Shown piece by piece: positions 1-9,100 of a DNA stretch of 64,000 bases (positions are counted from its first letter, which is position 1; each line of letters starts with the position of its first letter). The translations under genes and the position numbers were made by a program. The stretch spans positions 124,001-188,000 of the forward strand of contig NZ_ATLO01000046.1 of assembly GCF_000416235.1 (NCBI RefSeq), in the 5' to 3' direction. The stretch comes from Pseudomonas sp. CFII64. Its GTDB lineage: Bacteria > Pseudomonadota > Gammaproteobacteria > Pseudomonadales > Pseudomonadaceae. The notes under the pieces are model-generated. The model searched no databases, was not told where the DNA came from, and saw nothing but the letters and a program-made list of their open reading frames with translations.

Positions 1-76
1 GTAAAGGCAAATTGCCCGGTTCGGGAAATGTGGTCGTTGAGAGCTGTAACAAAGAGTTTCGGCTGTCTCAAATCAG

Positions 77-162
77 TTGGAGCGAGGCTTGCCCGCGAAG
101 GCGGTACTTCAGGCATGAAATTCTCGTGGAATTCCGGGCTCTTCGCGGGCAAGCCTCTCCAA
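77..162. repeat. REP-type inverted repeat pair downstream of bifA
   Basis: Two nearly perfect inverted arms, at 77-100 and 141-162, share the core GCTTGCCCGCGAAG and its complement, separated by about 40 bases. This is the common Pseudomonas intergenic REP arrangement. It lies just beyond the bifA stop codon and could form a large hairpin in transcripts that run past bifA. A partial copy of the same core occurs near 17172-17194. Confidence 0.75.
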
Positions 163-183
163 CGAAGTCGCTTTGAGTGGACG

Positions 184-2235
184 CTACGACACCTCCACAT
201 TGCTGCGTTGCGCCTGTTTCAGGTAAGCCAGCAGTTCGCGGGCGGGCAGGGGTTTGCTGTACAGATAGCCCTGACCTTCGTGGCAGCCTTCGGAAATGAT
301 GTACGCCTCCTGGGCGACAGTTTCCACGCCTTCGGCAATGACCTGCATGCCCAGACTTTTACCCAGCTGGATGATGGCGCGCACGATGGTGGCGTCATCG
401 TCGTCATCGATAAGGTCCTGCACGAAGCTCTTGTCGATCTTGATCTTGTCCAGCGGCAGGCTTTTCAGGTAACTCAGGGAAGAATACCCGGTGCCGAAGT
501 CATCGATGGCGATCAAGGCGCCCGAGCGACGCAGGCTCAGAAGGTGTTGGGCGGCGGTGCTGATGTCTTCCATCAGGCCGGTTTCGGTGACTTCCAGCTC
601 CAGGCTGCGTGGCGGCAAACGGTAGATCTGCAGCAGATTATTGACCACACGGGGCAATTCGGAGTGGTGCAGTTGCACCGTGGACAGATTGACCGCCATG
701 CGCAGTTCGGTGAAGCCCTGGTCATGCCATTCGCGCAACTGGCGACAGGCCTGATCCAGAACCCATTCGCCAATGGCGATGATCGTCCCGTTCTGCTCTG
801 CCAGTGGAATGAACTGGTCGGGCGGGACCAGACCGTGTTCCGGGTGTTGCCAGCGGATCAGTGCTTCAACCCCGACCACGCGATGGTCGCGGTAGCTGAT
901 TTGCGGTTGATAAACCAGATACAGCTGATCGCGGGGCAAGGCTTCGCGCAGGTCTTTTTCCAGTTCCCGACGGCGACGCATTTCGCTGTCGACGCTGGCG
1001 ATGTAGAACTGATAACGGTTGCGTGAGCGTGACTTGGCCAGGGTCATGGTCTGTTCGGCTTTTTGCAGCAGCTTCTCGGTGCTGTCGCCGTCTTCCGGGA
1101 ACAGCGTGATGCCGATGGTTGCGCGCAGGCGGATTTCCTGGTCACCCAGGGCAAACGGCGCCTCCAGGTCATCGAGGATGTTCTGTGCCAGCTCGGCCGC
1201 TTCGTAAGGTTGTTCGATGTCGGCCTGGACCAGTGCGAACTGATCGCCACCCAGTCGAGCCAGCGCCCCCAGCCGACCGCTATGGCTGCGCAGTCGGTCA
1301 GCCAGCGCCAGCAGCAATTGGTCGCCGGTCTGATAGCTGAATTGTTCGTTGATGCCTTTGAAGTCGTCCAGGCCGACACAGATTACTGCCACCCGCCGCT
1401 GCAGACGGCCTGCGTCGACGAGGATCTTGTCCAGTTGCTGCTGCAATTGCTGACGGTTGGGCAGGCCGGTGAGAAAGTCGTATTGAGCCATGCGCAGCAA
1501 GCTGTTTTCGGCTTCGTGGCGCAGGTGGGTATTGCGCTCGATCGAAGCCAGCAGCTGGTTGGCGGTGTTGACCCAGATTCCCAGTTCGTTTTTCTCGTGC
1601 CCTTTAAGAAGGGGCAGCTGATTTTCACTGGGACGATCGGGGTTGATGCTGGTCAGGTGTTCGATGATTTTCGACAGTGGCTTGGTCAGCAACCAGTGAT
1701 AAACCAGATACAGCACCAGGCCCATGGTCAGCGCGCGCAGGACGCCGGAAATGAAAATGATCACTGAATTGACGATGAAACCGTCGCCGTAGGTCGCGGT
1801 ATCCAGGGTGATGCGCAGGTCGCCGTAATACTCGCTATACGGGCTCCGGCCGACCAGTTGGGTGGTAAAACTGCGTTCCTGGCCGAGAATCAGGTCGGTC
1901 AGCCAGCGGGTGGAGGAGGTCTTGAGCGGGCGTTCCCTCTCGGCCAGCAATGTTTCGTTGGGATGGCCGATGGATGCCATACGCACGGCGTTGTCCTGGA
2001 ACAGGCCTTCGATGACCTGCATGCCCATTTCCCGGTCCAGGCTGTAGACCGCCTGGGTCGAAGGGTCGCGGAACATGCCCAGGATACGCTCGGCGTCGTT
2101 GGCGACCGCCTGGCTGGTCTTGTACGCGTCATACACAATCTGCGCGCAACTGAGCACGACGCCCACGATCAGCGCCGATAGCAGGACCACGCGCAGCAGT
2201 TTTACCGACAGGCTGTTTTTGAGTTCCAGCTTCAA
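184..2235 (-). CDS. bifA: BifA-like c-di-GMP phosphodiesterase (degenerate GGDEF plus EAL)
   Basis: This 683-residue inner-membrane protein should hydrolyse c-di-GMP and so favour motility over biofilm. Two membrane helices (about 11-31 and 155-178) enclose a periplasmic segment. A HAMP-like linker follows, then a GGDEF domain whose active site reads GGDQF (329-333) and so is probably inactive for synthesis. The EAL domain keeps the expected residues: E457 in EALIRW, N516 in AVNLS, E548 in LEVTE, the Asp pair in IDDFGTGYS (578-579), K599 and the AEGVE motif. GGDQF, the length and the position next to sodB all match what I recall of P. aeruginosa BifA (PA4367). The start is TTG at 2235, with AAGGA 8 nt upstream; no ATG fits the conserved N-terminus. 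The gene appears to be monocistronic. Confidence 0.93.
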   Translation of the reverse strand: MKLELKNSLSVKLLRVVLLSALIVGVVLSCAQIVYDAYKTSQAVANDAERILGMFRDPSTQAVYSLDREMGMQVIEGLFQDNAVRMASIGHPNETLLAERERPLKTSSTRWLTDLILGQERSFTTQLVGRSPYSEYYGDLRITLDTATYGDGFIVNSVIIFISGVLRALTMGLVLYLVYHWLLTKPLSKIIEHLTSINPDRPSENQLPLLKGHEKNELGIWVNTANQLLASIERNTHLRHEAENSLLRMAQYDFLTGLPNRQQLQQQLDKILVDAGRLQRRVAVICVGLDDFKGINEQFSYQTGDQLLLALADRLRSHSGRLGALARLGGDQFALVQADIEQPYEAAELAQNILDDLEAPFALGDQEIRLRATIGITLFPEDGDSTEKLLQKAEQTMTLAKSRSRNRYQFYIASVDSEMRRRRELEKDLREALPRDQLYLVYQPQISYRDHRVVGVEALIRWQHPEHGLVPPDQFIPLAEQNGTIIAIGEWVLDQACRQLREWHDQGFTELRMAVNLSTVQLHHSELPRVVNNLLQIYRLPPRSLELEVTETGLMEDISTAAQHLLSLRRSGALIAIDDFGTGYSSLSYLKSLPLDKIKIDKSFVQDLIDDDDDATIVRAIIQLGKSLGMQVIAEGVETVAQEAYIISEGCHEGQGYLYSKPLPARELLAYLKQAQRSNVEVS

Positions 2236-2500
2236 ATGGTCATTCCTTAATCCGTGTCGGGAGCGTGAACCTTCCTAACCATCAAAAACACAGTCGACGA
2301 GCCCAGACGCGAGCATCACCTGCAAATGACACGGTGCCACTAACTGCTTCCGTGCTACGGCTCGACTTGGCGGGCAAGGTCGGGCCATTCCCTGTGTCGG
2401 ACGAAAACCTTTGAAACTTGAGCGGAGCATTGAAAAACCCAAGGAGATGATATTAGTCCGCTATCGCTTTCTGACAATACATAACTATGTGTTACAGACG
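2236..2500. promoter_or_regulatory. bifA upstream region
   Basis: About 265 bases separate the bifA start from the sodB terminator. I see the bifA ribosome-binding site (AAGGAATG on the minus strand) but no convincing ORF, repeat or RNA gene. The bifA promoter should lie here; I could not place its -35/-10 boxes with confidence. Confidence 0.4.
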
Positions 2501-2530
2501 AAAAAAAACCCGGCAATGCCGGGTTTTTTT
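2501..2530 (-). terminator. Rho-independent terminator of sodB
   Basis: An eight-base A-tract, an ACCCGGC stem, a short AAT loop, the complementary GCCGGGT and a T-tract lie 15 bases beyond the sodB stop codon. A/T tracts on both sides would let it work in both directions. Confidence 0.9.
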
Positions 2531-2544
2531 ATCTGGAGCTGAAA

Positions 2545-3141
2545 TCAGGCTTTAAATGGCCCGTTTTCAAACTGCTCAGCCACGAAATTCCAGTTGACCA
2601 GGTTCCAGAACGCTTCTACGTATTTTGGACGCAGGTTGCGGTAGTCGATGTAATAAGCGTGTTCCCAGACGTCGCAGGTCAGCAGCGGAGTGTCGCCGCT
2701 GGTGAGCGGGTTGCCGGCGCCGATGGTGCTGGCCAGGGCCAGGGAACCGTCAGCTTTCTTGACCAGCCAGCCCCAACCGGAACCGAAGGTGCCGATGGAC
2801 GTTTTGCTGAACTCTTCCTTGAACTTGTCGAACGAACCGAACGCAGCATTGATTGCGTCAGCCAGTGCGCCAGTAGGTTCGCCGCCAGCGTTAGCCGCCA
2901 GGCAGTTCCAGTAAAAGGTGTGGTTCCAGACCTGGGCGGCGTTGTTGAAGATGCCACCCGAAGACGTCTTGATGATTTCTTCCAGGGTCTTGCCTTCGAA
3001 CTCGGTGCCTGGCACCAGGTTGTTCAGGTTTACGACATAGGTGTTGTGGTGCTTGTCGTGGTGATATTCCAGTGTCTCTGCGGAAATGTGCGGCACCAGA
3101 GCATCTTTGGCGTAGGGCAGCGGCGGCAATTCAAAAGCCAT
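2545..3141 (-). CDS. sodB: Iron superoxide dismutase
   Basis: A 198-residue cytoplasmic Fe-SOD that converts superoxide to hydrogen peroxide and oxygen. The four metal ligands are visible: H27 (in EYHHDKHH), H74 (in QVWNHTFYW), D157 and H161 (in DVWEHAYY). Q70 in AAQVWNH and the overall length are typical of the iron rather than the manganese enzyme. The ATG at 3141 follows a good ribosome-binding site (AGGAGA). It stands alone with its own terminator and a roughly 200-base upstream region. In pseudomonads sodB is usually expressed under iron sufficiency; I did not see a clear Fur box. Confidence 0.97.
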   Translation of the reverse strand: MAFELPPLPYAKDALVPHISAETLEYHHDKHHNTYVVNLNNLVPGTEFEGKTLEEIIKTSSGGIFNNAAQVWNHTFYWNCLAANAGGEPTGALADAINAAFGSFDKFKEEFSKTSIGTFGSGWGWLVKKADGSLALASTIGAGNPLTSGDTPLLTCDVWEHAYYIDYRNLRPKYVEAFWNLVNWNFVAEQFENGPFKA

Positions 3142-3344
3142 GGTTTATCTCCTAATCAGGTCAGTTGCGGTGAGCGCAAGGCCGATCACGGGCGGCCAGA
3201 CAGAACATACGCCGGGGAGTTTGTACTCTTTGCGGCGCAGGGTCTGGATCATAGCACCGGGTCCGCGCCTTAACCACGCAACAACTGTGTGGGATAGAGG
3301 TTCCAGAGGCTTTGCGTTGTGCGCCTTATAAAATGACTGACGGC

Positions 3345-3947
3345 TCACGCAGTCTTGATCAGCTGCGCGGCGACACTGAACATCATGACTGCGACCAGCA
3401 GATCGAGTACTCGCCAGGTCGCCGGACGAGCCAGCCACGGAGCGAGCCACGCAGCGCCGATCGCCAGGGTGCTGAACCACAGCAACGAAGCGCTTGCAGC
3501 GCCCACAACGTAGGCGCCAGGAACACTTTGCTGTGCGCCGAGAGAACCGATAAGCAGGACCGTATCGAGATAGACATGAGGATTGAGCAAGGTTACCGCC
3601 AGCGCACTCAACAACACGGCTCGTCTTGAGCGCAGGCCGACCACTTCGCTTTGTTGCAGGCTTTGCCGCGAGCAGGCGCGGCGCAATGCCAGGCTGCCAT
3701 AGCAAAGCAGAAACACCACGCCGCCCCAGCGCGCGACGGCCAGCACGGTGGGATTATGCGCCAGCACATTGGCCAGCCCGAAAACTCCGGCGGCAACCAG
3801 CAACGCATCGCAGACAATACACAGCATGGCCACAGGCAAGTGATGTTCCCGGCGCAGGCTTTGCGCCAATACAAATGCATTCTGGGTACCGATGGCCATG
3901 ATCAGGCCAGCAGCGACCAGCAAGCCGTTCAAATAGCTTTGCCACAT
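3345..3947 (-). CDS. argO: LysE/ArgO-family amino-acid exporter
   Basis: A 200-residue inner-membrane protein of the LysE family with about six membrane segments, probably exporting arginine or lysine. The family signature GTQNAFVLAQSLRR is close to the N-terminus, and a second conserved NPHVYLDT segment lies in the middle. I place the start at ATG 3947 (MWQSYLNG) because GGAG lies just upstream and the LysE fold begins there; the 22-codon extension to 4013 is not family-like. It is divergent from argP across a 94-base gap, the standard arrangement in which ArgP controls the exporter according to basic amino-acid levels. The exact substrate is inferred. Confidence 0.88.
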   Translation of the reverse strand: MWQSYLNGLLVAAGLIMAIGTQNAFVLAQSLRREHHLPVAMLCIVCDALLVAAGVFGLANVLAHNPTVLAVARWGGVVFLLCYGSLALRRACSRQSLQQSEVVGLRSRRAVLLSALAVTLLNPHVYLDTVLLIGSLGAQQSVPGAYVVGAASASLLWFSTLAIGAAWLAPWLARPATWRVLDLLVAVMMFSVAAQLIKTA

Positions 3948-4041
3948 GGAACACGCTCCGCAATCAGATTCAGGTGGCGATTCTGGCGTTTGAACCTGTA
4001 TAAGGAAAACCAATAATCCTGATCGCTCATTAGGAAAACTG
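3948..4041. promoter_or_regulatory. argO/argP divergent control region
   Basis: This 94-base gap lies between the divergent exporter and LysR-type regulator genes and must hold both promoters and the likely ArgP binding site. It carries the argP ribosome-binding site TAGGAAA. LysR T-N11-A sites are too degenerate for me to assign one by eye. Confidence 0.55.
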
Positions 4042-4941
4042 ATGTTTGATTATAAATTGCTCTCGGCGCTCGCTGCGGTCATCGAGCAGGCGGGCTTTGA
4101 ACGGGCGGCGCAGGTGTTGAGCCTGTCGCAGTCTGCGGTTTCGCAACGCATCAAACTGCTGGAAGCGCGTGTTGGTCAGCCGGTGCTGGTCCGGGCGACG
4201 CCGCCGCGTCCGACGGAAATCGGTCGGCGACTGCTGAACCATGTGCAGCAGGTGCGTCTGCTTGAACGGGATTTGCAAAGCCAGGTGCCGGCGCTCGACG
4301 AGGAGGGCATGCCCGAGCGACTGCGCATCGCGATCAATGCCGACAGCCTGGCGACATGGTGGGCTCCGGCGGTGGGGGATTTTTGTGCCGAGCACCATCT
4401 GCTGCTGGATCTGGTCGTCGAGGATCAGGACGTCGGCCTCAAACGCATGCGTGCCGGAGACGTGGCGGCGTGCATCTGCGGCAGCGAACGCCCGGTGGCT
4501 GGCGCGCGTAGTCAGGTGCTGGGTGCCATGCGCTATCGTGCACTGGCCAGTCCTGAGTTTATCGCTCGGCATTTCCCGGCAGGTGTCACACCCGTCGGGT
4601 TGGCGCGTGCGCCGGCGCTGGTATTCGGCCCCGACGATTTTTTGCAGCATCGCTACCTGGCAGCGCTTGGGGTCGAGGGTGGATTCGAGCATCATTTATG
4701 CCCCTCGTCCGAAGGCTTCATTCGCATGACCGAGGTGGGCATGGGCTGGGGATTGGTGCCTCAGTTGCAGGTCCAGGACCAGCTGCAACGTGACGCGCTG
4801 GTGGAACTGGTGCCGGACAAGCCGGTTGATGTGCCGTTGTATTGGCATCACTGGCGCAACGGTGGACAGTTGTTGACGAAGTTGACCGAGCATCTGGCGC
4901 AACGGGCCGGGCAATGGCTGGTGCCGCTTGGGGCTGATTGA
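4042..4941 (+). CDS. argP: LysR-family regulator ArgP
   Basis: A 299-residue LysR-type transcription factor. An N-terminal winged helix-turn-helix (about residues 3-62, with SQSAVSQRIKLLEARVGQP) is followed by a substrate-binding-like co-inducer domain to the C-terminus. ArgP (IciA) proteins activate the adjacent argO-type exporter when arginine or lysine is abundant; that role is inferred here from family similarity and divergent placement. ATG 4042 is preceded by TAGGAAA. The gene ends about 90 bases before the SDR gene, which has its own ribosome-binding site. Confidence 0.88.
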   Translation: MFDYKLLSALAAVIEQAGFERAAQVLSLSQSAVSQRIKLLEARVGQPVLVRATPPRPTEIGRRLLNHVQQVRLLERDLQSQVPALDEEGMPERLRIAINADSLATWWAPAVGDFCAEHHLLLDLVVEDQDVGLKRMRAGDVAACICGSERPVAGARSQVLGAMRYRALASPEFIARHFPAGVTPVGLARAPALVFGPDDFLQHRYLAALGVEGGFEHHLCPSSEGFIRMTEVGMGWGLVPQLQVQDQLQRDALVELVPDKPVDVPLYWHHWRNGGQLLTKLTEHLAQRAGQWLVPLGAD

Positions 4942-5030
4942 GCGTCAGTGGGTGCCTTGGTGAAACTACCTGGTCCCGCGTTTAGAAATGTGGCGGCATA
5001 CACGTAAAACGAAATTCGATGGAGCGGTAA

Positions 5031-6023
5031 ATGAAGATTCTGATCACCGGCGCAAGCGGCTTCATTGGCGGGCGTTTTGCGCGTTTCGCCCTGGAGCAGG
5101 GTTTTGACGTACGGGTCAATGGTCGTCGCGCCGCAGGTGTCGAACATCTGGTAAGGCGTGGTGCCGAGTTTGTGCAGGGCGATTTGATCGACCCGGAGCT
5201 GGTGCGCGAGCTGTGCCGTGACGTCGATGCCGTGGTGCATTGCGCCGGGGCGGTTGGCGTCTGGGGTCGCAAGCAGGATTTCGTCCAGGGCAATGTGCAG
5301 GTCACGGAAAACGTGGTTGAGGCCTGCTTGAAGCAACGTGTGCGCCGTTTGGTGCATTTGTCGTCGCCTTCGATCTATTTCGATGGCCGCTCGCACCTGG
5401 GCATCAAGGAAGAACAGGTGCCCAGGCGCTTCAACAATCATTACGCGGCGACCAAGTACCTGGCTGAGCAAAAGGTCTTCGGCGCTGAAGAGTTCGGCCT
5501 GGAGGTCATCGCCTTGCGGCCACGATTCGTGACAGGCGCGGGCGACACCAGTATTTTCCCGAGGCTGCTGAACATGCAGCGCAAAAACCGCTTGTCGATT
5601 ATTGGCAACGGGCTGAATGTCGTGGACTTCACCAGCATGCAAAACCTCAATCAGGCCATGCTCAGCAGCCTGCTGGCGGGCAGCTCGGCCTTGGGCAAGG
5701 CCTACAACATCAGCAACGGAACGCCGGTTCCGGTGTGGGATGCGGTGAATTACGTGATGCGCCGCATGCAATTGCCGCAGGTCACACGTTATCGTTCCTA
5801 CGGCCTGGCTTACGCCGCAGCTGCTATAAATGAGGGCGCATGCCTGCTTTGGCCCGGACGACCTGAACCGACGCTGTCGCGTGTGGCAATGCAGGCCATG
5901 AGCAAGGATTTCACCCTTGATATCAGTCGGGCCCGGCATTATCTGGACTATGAGCCGCAGGTCAGCCTTTGGGCCGCGCTGGACGAATTCTGCGACTGGT
6001 GGAAAGCGCAACAAAACATGTGA
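5031..6023 (+). CDS. NAD-dependent epimerase/dehydratase (extended SDR)
   Basis: A 330-residue extended short-chain dehydrogenase/reductase. The Rossmann nucleotide-binding motif TGASGFIGG starts at residue 6, acidic residues follow beta-strand 2-3, and the catalytic Tyr-x3-Lys is YAATK near residue 139, with a preceding Ser in HLSSPS. The fold resembles 3-beta-hydroxysteroid dehydrogenase or sugar epimerase subfamilies, but the substrate is not evident. GGAGCGG precedes ATG 5031. It sits between argP and a coiled-coil membrane protein, the same order I recall for PAO1 PA4361-PA4360. Confidence 0.85.
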   Translation: MKILITGASGFIGGRFARFALEQGFDVRVNGRRAAGVEHLVRRGAEFVQGDLIDPELVRELCRDVDAVVHCAGAVGVWGRKQDFVQGNVQVTENVVEACLKQRVRRLVHLSSPSIYFDGRSHLGIKEEQVPRRFNNHYAATKYLAEQKVFGAEEFGLEVIALRPRFVTGAGDTSIFPRLLNMQRKNRLSIIGNGLNVVDFTSMQNLNQAMLSSLLAGSSALGKAYNISNGTPVPVWDAVNYVMRRMQLPQVTRYRSYGLAYAAAAINEGACLLWPGRPEPTLSRVAMQAMSKDFTLDISRARHYLDYEPQVSLWAALDEFCDWWKAQQNM

Positions 6024-6100
6024 GCGCCGTAGTTGCCAATTGCAACGGTTATACTCCCCCGACTTTCAGGCTTAAAAAGCGGATTCACACAGGGTTCCTC

Positions 6101-6952
6101 ATGCGTAACGATCCTTACGACGACGTCGATGACGTCCCGAACCTCAGCGCCAAGGACGATGATGACGACTTCGCGCCAACCAACGGCGCGCGTAAACGCA
6201 CCACTGTCTATTCCCGCGACACGCCGGTGGTCAAGGTCAAGGCACCGAGCACCGGCCCGTTGTGGGCATTGGTTGGTGCGCTGTTCATCGCCTTTTGCGG
6301 GCTGGGCTGGTGGAGTTTTCAGCAGATTTCCCTGATGGAACAGCAGTTGGTCGCGACTCAGGAAAGCTTCGCCCGAATCAGCGAGGAAGCGGCGGGGCGT
6401 CTGCAGGATATTTCCGGCAAAGTGGTCGCCACCGAGTCTGTGGTGGTCGACGGCGTTGCGCTCAAGCAGCGGATCAAATTGCTTGAAGATCAACTGGCCG
6501 ATCAGGACAAGCAGCAGGAAGGCGTGACGGGCCAGCAATCTGCGCTGGAAAAACGCCTGGAACAGATGACGGCACAAACCGCCCAGCAACAGAGCGCCAA
6601 TACCCAGCTGGGAGAACAACTCAAAGCCGTGACCACCGAACTGGCGTCGCTCAAGGCCGCCATGCCTGACCCGAAAGCCGGCCAGGGCGATCAGGAAAAA
6701 ATCGACGCTCAGCTCAAGAGTCTGAACGCCGATGTGGCTGCGCTGAAGAAACAGGGCAATCCAGCGGCCGCCATCGAGCGCCTGGAACAGGATTTGATCG
6801 TCCTCAAGAGCGAACAGGAAAATCGTCCGGCTCCCTCGGCAGGCGGCAATACTGCTGAGTTCGACAGTTTCCGTGCCCAGGTCACTCGCAATATCAATAC
6901 CCTGACGGCGCAGATTCAGACCCTGTCCCAGCAGTTGAATGCCCGCAGGTAA
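6101..6952 (+). CDS. Single-pass membrane protein with long coiled coil
   Basis: A 283-residue protein of unknown function. It has an acidic N-terminus (DDVDDVP and DDDDDF), one membrane helix at about 54-73 and a long Gln/Glu/Lys/Leu-rich coiled coil to the C-terminus. The pattern suggests a cytoplasmic tail and a periplasmic rod. It has been loosely labelled an ATPase in other pseudomonads, but I see no Walker motifs. The start is ATG 6101 (MRNDPYDD) with AGGG upstream, rather than an in-frame start inside the SDR gene. The 77-base gap suggests possible co-transcription with the SDR gene. Confidence 0.8.
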   Translation: MRNDPYDDVDDVPNLSAKDDDDDFAPTNGARKRTTVYSRDTPVVKVKAPSTGPLWALVGALFIAFCGLGWWSFQQISLMEQQLVATQESFARISEEAAGRLQDISGKVVATESVVVDGVALKQRIKLLEDQLADQDKQQEGVTGQQSALEKRLEQMTAQTAQQQSANTQLGEQLKAVTTELASLKAAMPDPKAGQGDQEKIDAQLKSLNADVAALKKQGNPAAAIERLEQDLIVLKSEQENRPAPSAGGNTAEFDSFRAQVTRNINTLTAQIQTLSQQLNARR

Positions 6953-7246
6953 TTGTTGATCTGATACGGGGCTGGCAGGCGATTTCGCCGTGTTGTTGAC
7001 GCGGCGCTGTCTTCCAGCGAACGCCTCGCTCCAACGAGCATTTCAATTCGATGGGACGAGTCCCCTCCTGCCGGCTGACGGCTTCTGCTTTTTTCCGCCG
7101 TGAATAACTAAATATCGCGCTGCGTGGCGAACACCTTTGTAATCTGTGTTCCAGGCACTGCAACGACGGATCGACTACTTGCCATCCGTTGGCCTGTTAT
7201 TAAAGGCTCACCAGAGTCACTTTCATGGATGAAAGGAAATTAAATC

Positions 7247-7942
7247 GTGAATACGCTTGATGAAAAAACCAGCTATACCGACGAAATCGATGCCGCTGCA
7301 GGTACAGGCTCGAAGAGTCCAGTTTCGAATCTGAAGGCACCCGCACCAAAGAATTCTGTTGTAACCGGCACCCAACCACCCAAGCCGAAGCCACCCAAGG
7401 CTAAACCGGTCCCCACCAAGCCGACCCCGCCGGCCAAACCGGTGAAGTCCGTGGTCGTACCGCCCAAGCCCGCGAAACCAATCCCTTCAAAGCCCGTGCC
7501 AGTTCCGTCCAAACCAGCGCGCCCGGCGAATGCCAGCTCGCTTCCCCCGGTCTCGCTACCAGAGAAACCGGCGCGTCGCAGCAAACTGGAGAGTTTTGAA
7601 TCACTGTTCAGCATTGCCGCCAACGCTGCTTCGGCTGCGGTTTCAATTCGGGATCTGGCCAGTGGCGGGAGAACGACTCGGCTGGAAGACGGCACCGTCG
7701 TCAATCACGAGGTTTCCACTGTCACTTTGCCGGACGGTCAGGAGGTTGATATGAATGACAAGACAGTTACTCATGCAGACGGCTCAAAAGAAGCGGCTAA
7801 CGGCGATATCACTTATCCCGATGGCAGGAAGTATATTGCCGCGCAAAAAGTCATGTGCCATGTAGATGGCAGCTTTGAATATGAGGACGGCACGCTGGCC
7901 GACAAGGACGGCAACTACATTGGTATGCGGTCTGAAAAATAA
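7247..7942 (+). CDS. Orphan Pro/Lys-rich protein with C-terminal DG repeats
   Basis: A 231-residue protein that I do not recognise. Residues about 43-110 are a low-complexity PxKP tract dominated by proline, lysine and valine. Residues 111-140 are a short Ala/Ser-rich helix-like stretch. The rest carries Asp-Gly turns at 148, 163, 178, 192, 207, 214 and 221, a spacing of about 15 that falls to 7, which suggests stacked beta-hairpins like MORN or toxin-type DG repeats. There is no signal peptide or membrane helix. The GTG start at 7247 follows AAAGGAAA; a strong terminator follows the stop. It stands alone. The proline tract could be a linker or a cell-wall or polyanion-binding segment; that is inference. 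Confidence 0.72.
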   Translation: MNTLDEKTSYTDEIDAAAGTGSKSPVSNLKAPAPKNSVVTGTQPPKPKPPKAKPVPTKPTPPAKPVKSVVVPPKPAKPIPSKPVPVPSKPARPANASSLPPVSLPEKPARRSKLESFESLFSIAANAASAAVSIRDLASGGRTTRLEDGTVVNHEVSTVTLPDGQEVDMNDKTVTHADGSKEAANGDITYPDGRKYIAAQKVMCHVDGSFEYEDGTLADKDGNYIGMRSEK

Positions 7943-7966
7943 ACAAACGTTACTTGTCTCGTTCAT

Positions 7967-7998
7967 AAAAAAACCGGGCTGATCAAGCCCGGTTTTTT
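7967..7998. terminator. Bidirectional terminator between the DG-repeat gene and xenB
   Basis: An A-tract, the stem ACCGGGCT, a GATCA loop, AGCCCGGT and a T-tract lie between two convergent genes, so it should serve both. Confidence 0.9.
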
Positions 7999-8022
7999 AG
8001 TTTGCGACTGAATCAGCAGCCC

Positions 8023-9072
8023 TTACAGCGCGGGATAGTCGATATAGCCCACTGGTCCTTTGGCGTAGAAGGTTTCCGGATGCGCCGCGTTCAGCTCTGC
8101 ATCCAGCTTCAAGCGCGCCGGCAGGTCCGGGTTGGCGATGAAGGGCACACCGAAGGCAACAGCGTCGGCCGAGCCATTGGCCAGCCAGGCGTTGGCGGTT
8201 TCCTTGGTAAATTTTTCGTTGGCGATGTACGCGCCGCCGAAGGCTTTTTTCAGCTGTGGACCAATGCTGTCGCCTGCTTCGCGTTCCCGGGCACAGATGA
8301 AGGCGATGCCGCGCTTGCCCATTTCGGTGGCCACATAGCTGAAGGTTTCACTCAGGTTGTCGTCGCCCATGTCATGCAGGTCGGCACGCGGCGAAAGGTG
8401 CAGGCCGACACGACCGGCGCCCCAGATTTCGATGGCCGCATCGACCACTTCAATCATCAGCCGCGCACGGTTTTCCACGGAGCCGCCATATTGGTCGGTA
8501 CGCTGGTTGGTGCTGGTCTGCAGAAACTGGTCGAGCAGGTAGCCGTTGGCGCCGTGGATTTCCACGCCGTCAAAACCGGCAGCCTTGGCGTTTTCCGCAC
8601 CGACCCGATAGGCGTCCACGACGTCGGCGATTTCTTCCAGTTCAAGGGCGCGCGGTGTCACGTAATCCGCCAATGGGCGAACCAGGCTGACGTGGCCTTC
8701 AGGCTTGACGGCGCTTGGCGCGACCGGGGCTTCGTCGTTGAGGTACGAAGGGTGGGAAATCCGCCCGACGTGCCACAGTTGCAGCACGATCTTGCCGCCA
8801 GCGCCGTGCACGGCTTTGGTGATGTTGCTCCAGCCGCGAACCTGATCGTTGGACCAGATGCCCGGAGTGTCCGGATAACCGACGCCCATTGGCGTGATCG
8901 ACGTCGCTTCGCTGATGATCAGGCCCGCCGAAGCGCGCTGAACGTAGTATTCGGCCATCATCGCGTTAGGCACGCGGCCTTCGTCGGCGCGGCAGCGAGT
9001 CAGCGGCGCCATGATGATGCGGTTGGACAGTTGCAGATCACCCAGGGTGATCGGGTCAAAGATAGTCGTCAT
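8023..9072 (-). CDS. xenB: Old-yellow-enzyme family reductase XenB
   Basis: A 349-residue FMN-dependent NAD(P)H:flavin oxidoreductase of the old yellow enzyme family. It should reduce activated alkenes, quinone-like electrophiles and nitro compounds in the cytosol. The TIM-barrel active-site residues are seen: T25 in APLTRCRAD contacting flavin, W100 in QLWHVGR, and the substrate-binding pair H173/N176 in HGANGYLL, followed by the conserved YGGSVENR. The length equals that of XenB as I recall it. The ATG follows AAGAGG. It is the last gene of arsR-MFS-xenB, 28 bases after the MFS gene, pointing to a joint response to electrophiles. Confidence 0.92.
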   Translation of the reverse strand: MTTIFDPITLGDLQLSNRIIMAPLTRCRADEGRVPNAMMAEYYVQRASAGLIISEATSITPMGVGYPDTPGIWSNDQVRGWSNITKAVHGAGGKIVLQLWHVGRISHPSYLNDEAPVAPSAVKPEGHVSLVRPLADYVTPRALELEEIADVVDAYRVGAENAKAAGFDGVEIHGANGYLLDQFLQTSTNQRTDQYGGSVENRARLMIEVVDAAIEIWGAGRVGLHLSPRADLHDMGDDNLSETFSYVATEMGKRGIAFICAREREAGDSIGPQLKKAFGGAYIANEKFTKETANAWLANGSADAVAFGVPFIANPDLPARLKLDAELNAAHPETFYAKGPVGYIDYPAL

Positions 9073-9100
9073 GGTTCAAACCTCTTGAATGATCAAATGA

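Noticed and set aside
28..1026. Long plus-strand open frame opposite bifA
   Set aside because: It is the antisense shadow of bifA, common in GC-rich DNA; the minus strand has all EAL and GGDEF motifs.
4848..6014. 388-codon minus-strand frame opposite the SDR gene
   Set aside because: The plus frame has the TGASGFIGG and YxxxK motifs and a good ribosome-binding site; the minus frame resembles nothing and is Gln/His/Arg-rich shadow sequence.
7225..7260. Twelve-codon ORF (ATG 7225) overlapping the start of the DG-repeat gene
   Set aside because: It could be a leader peptide but has no ribosome-binding site of its own, and such short overlaps arise by chance.
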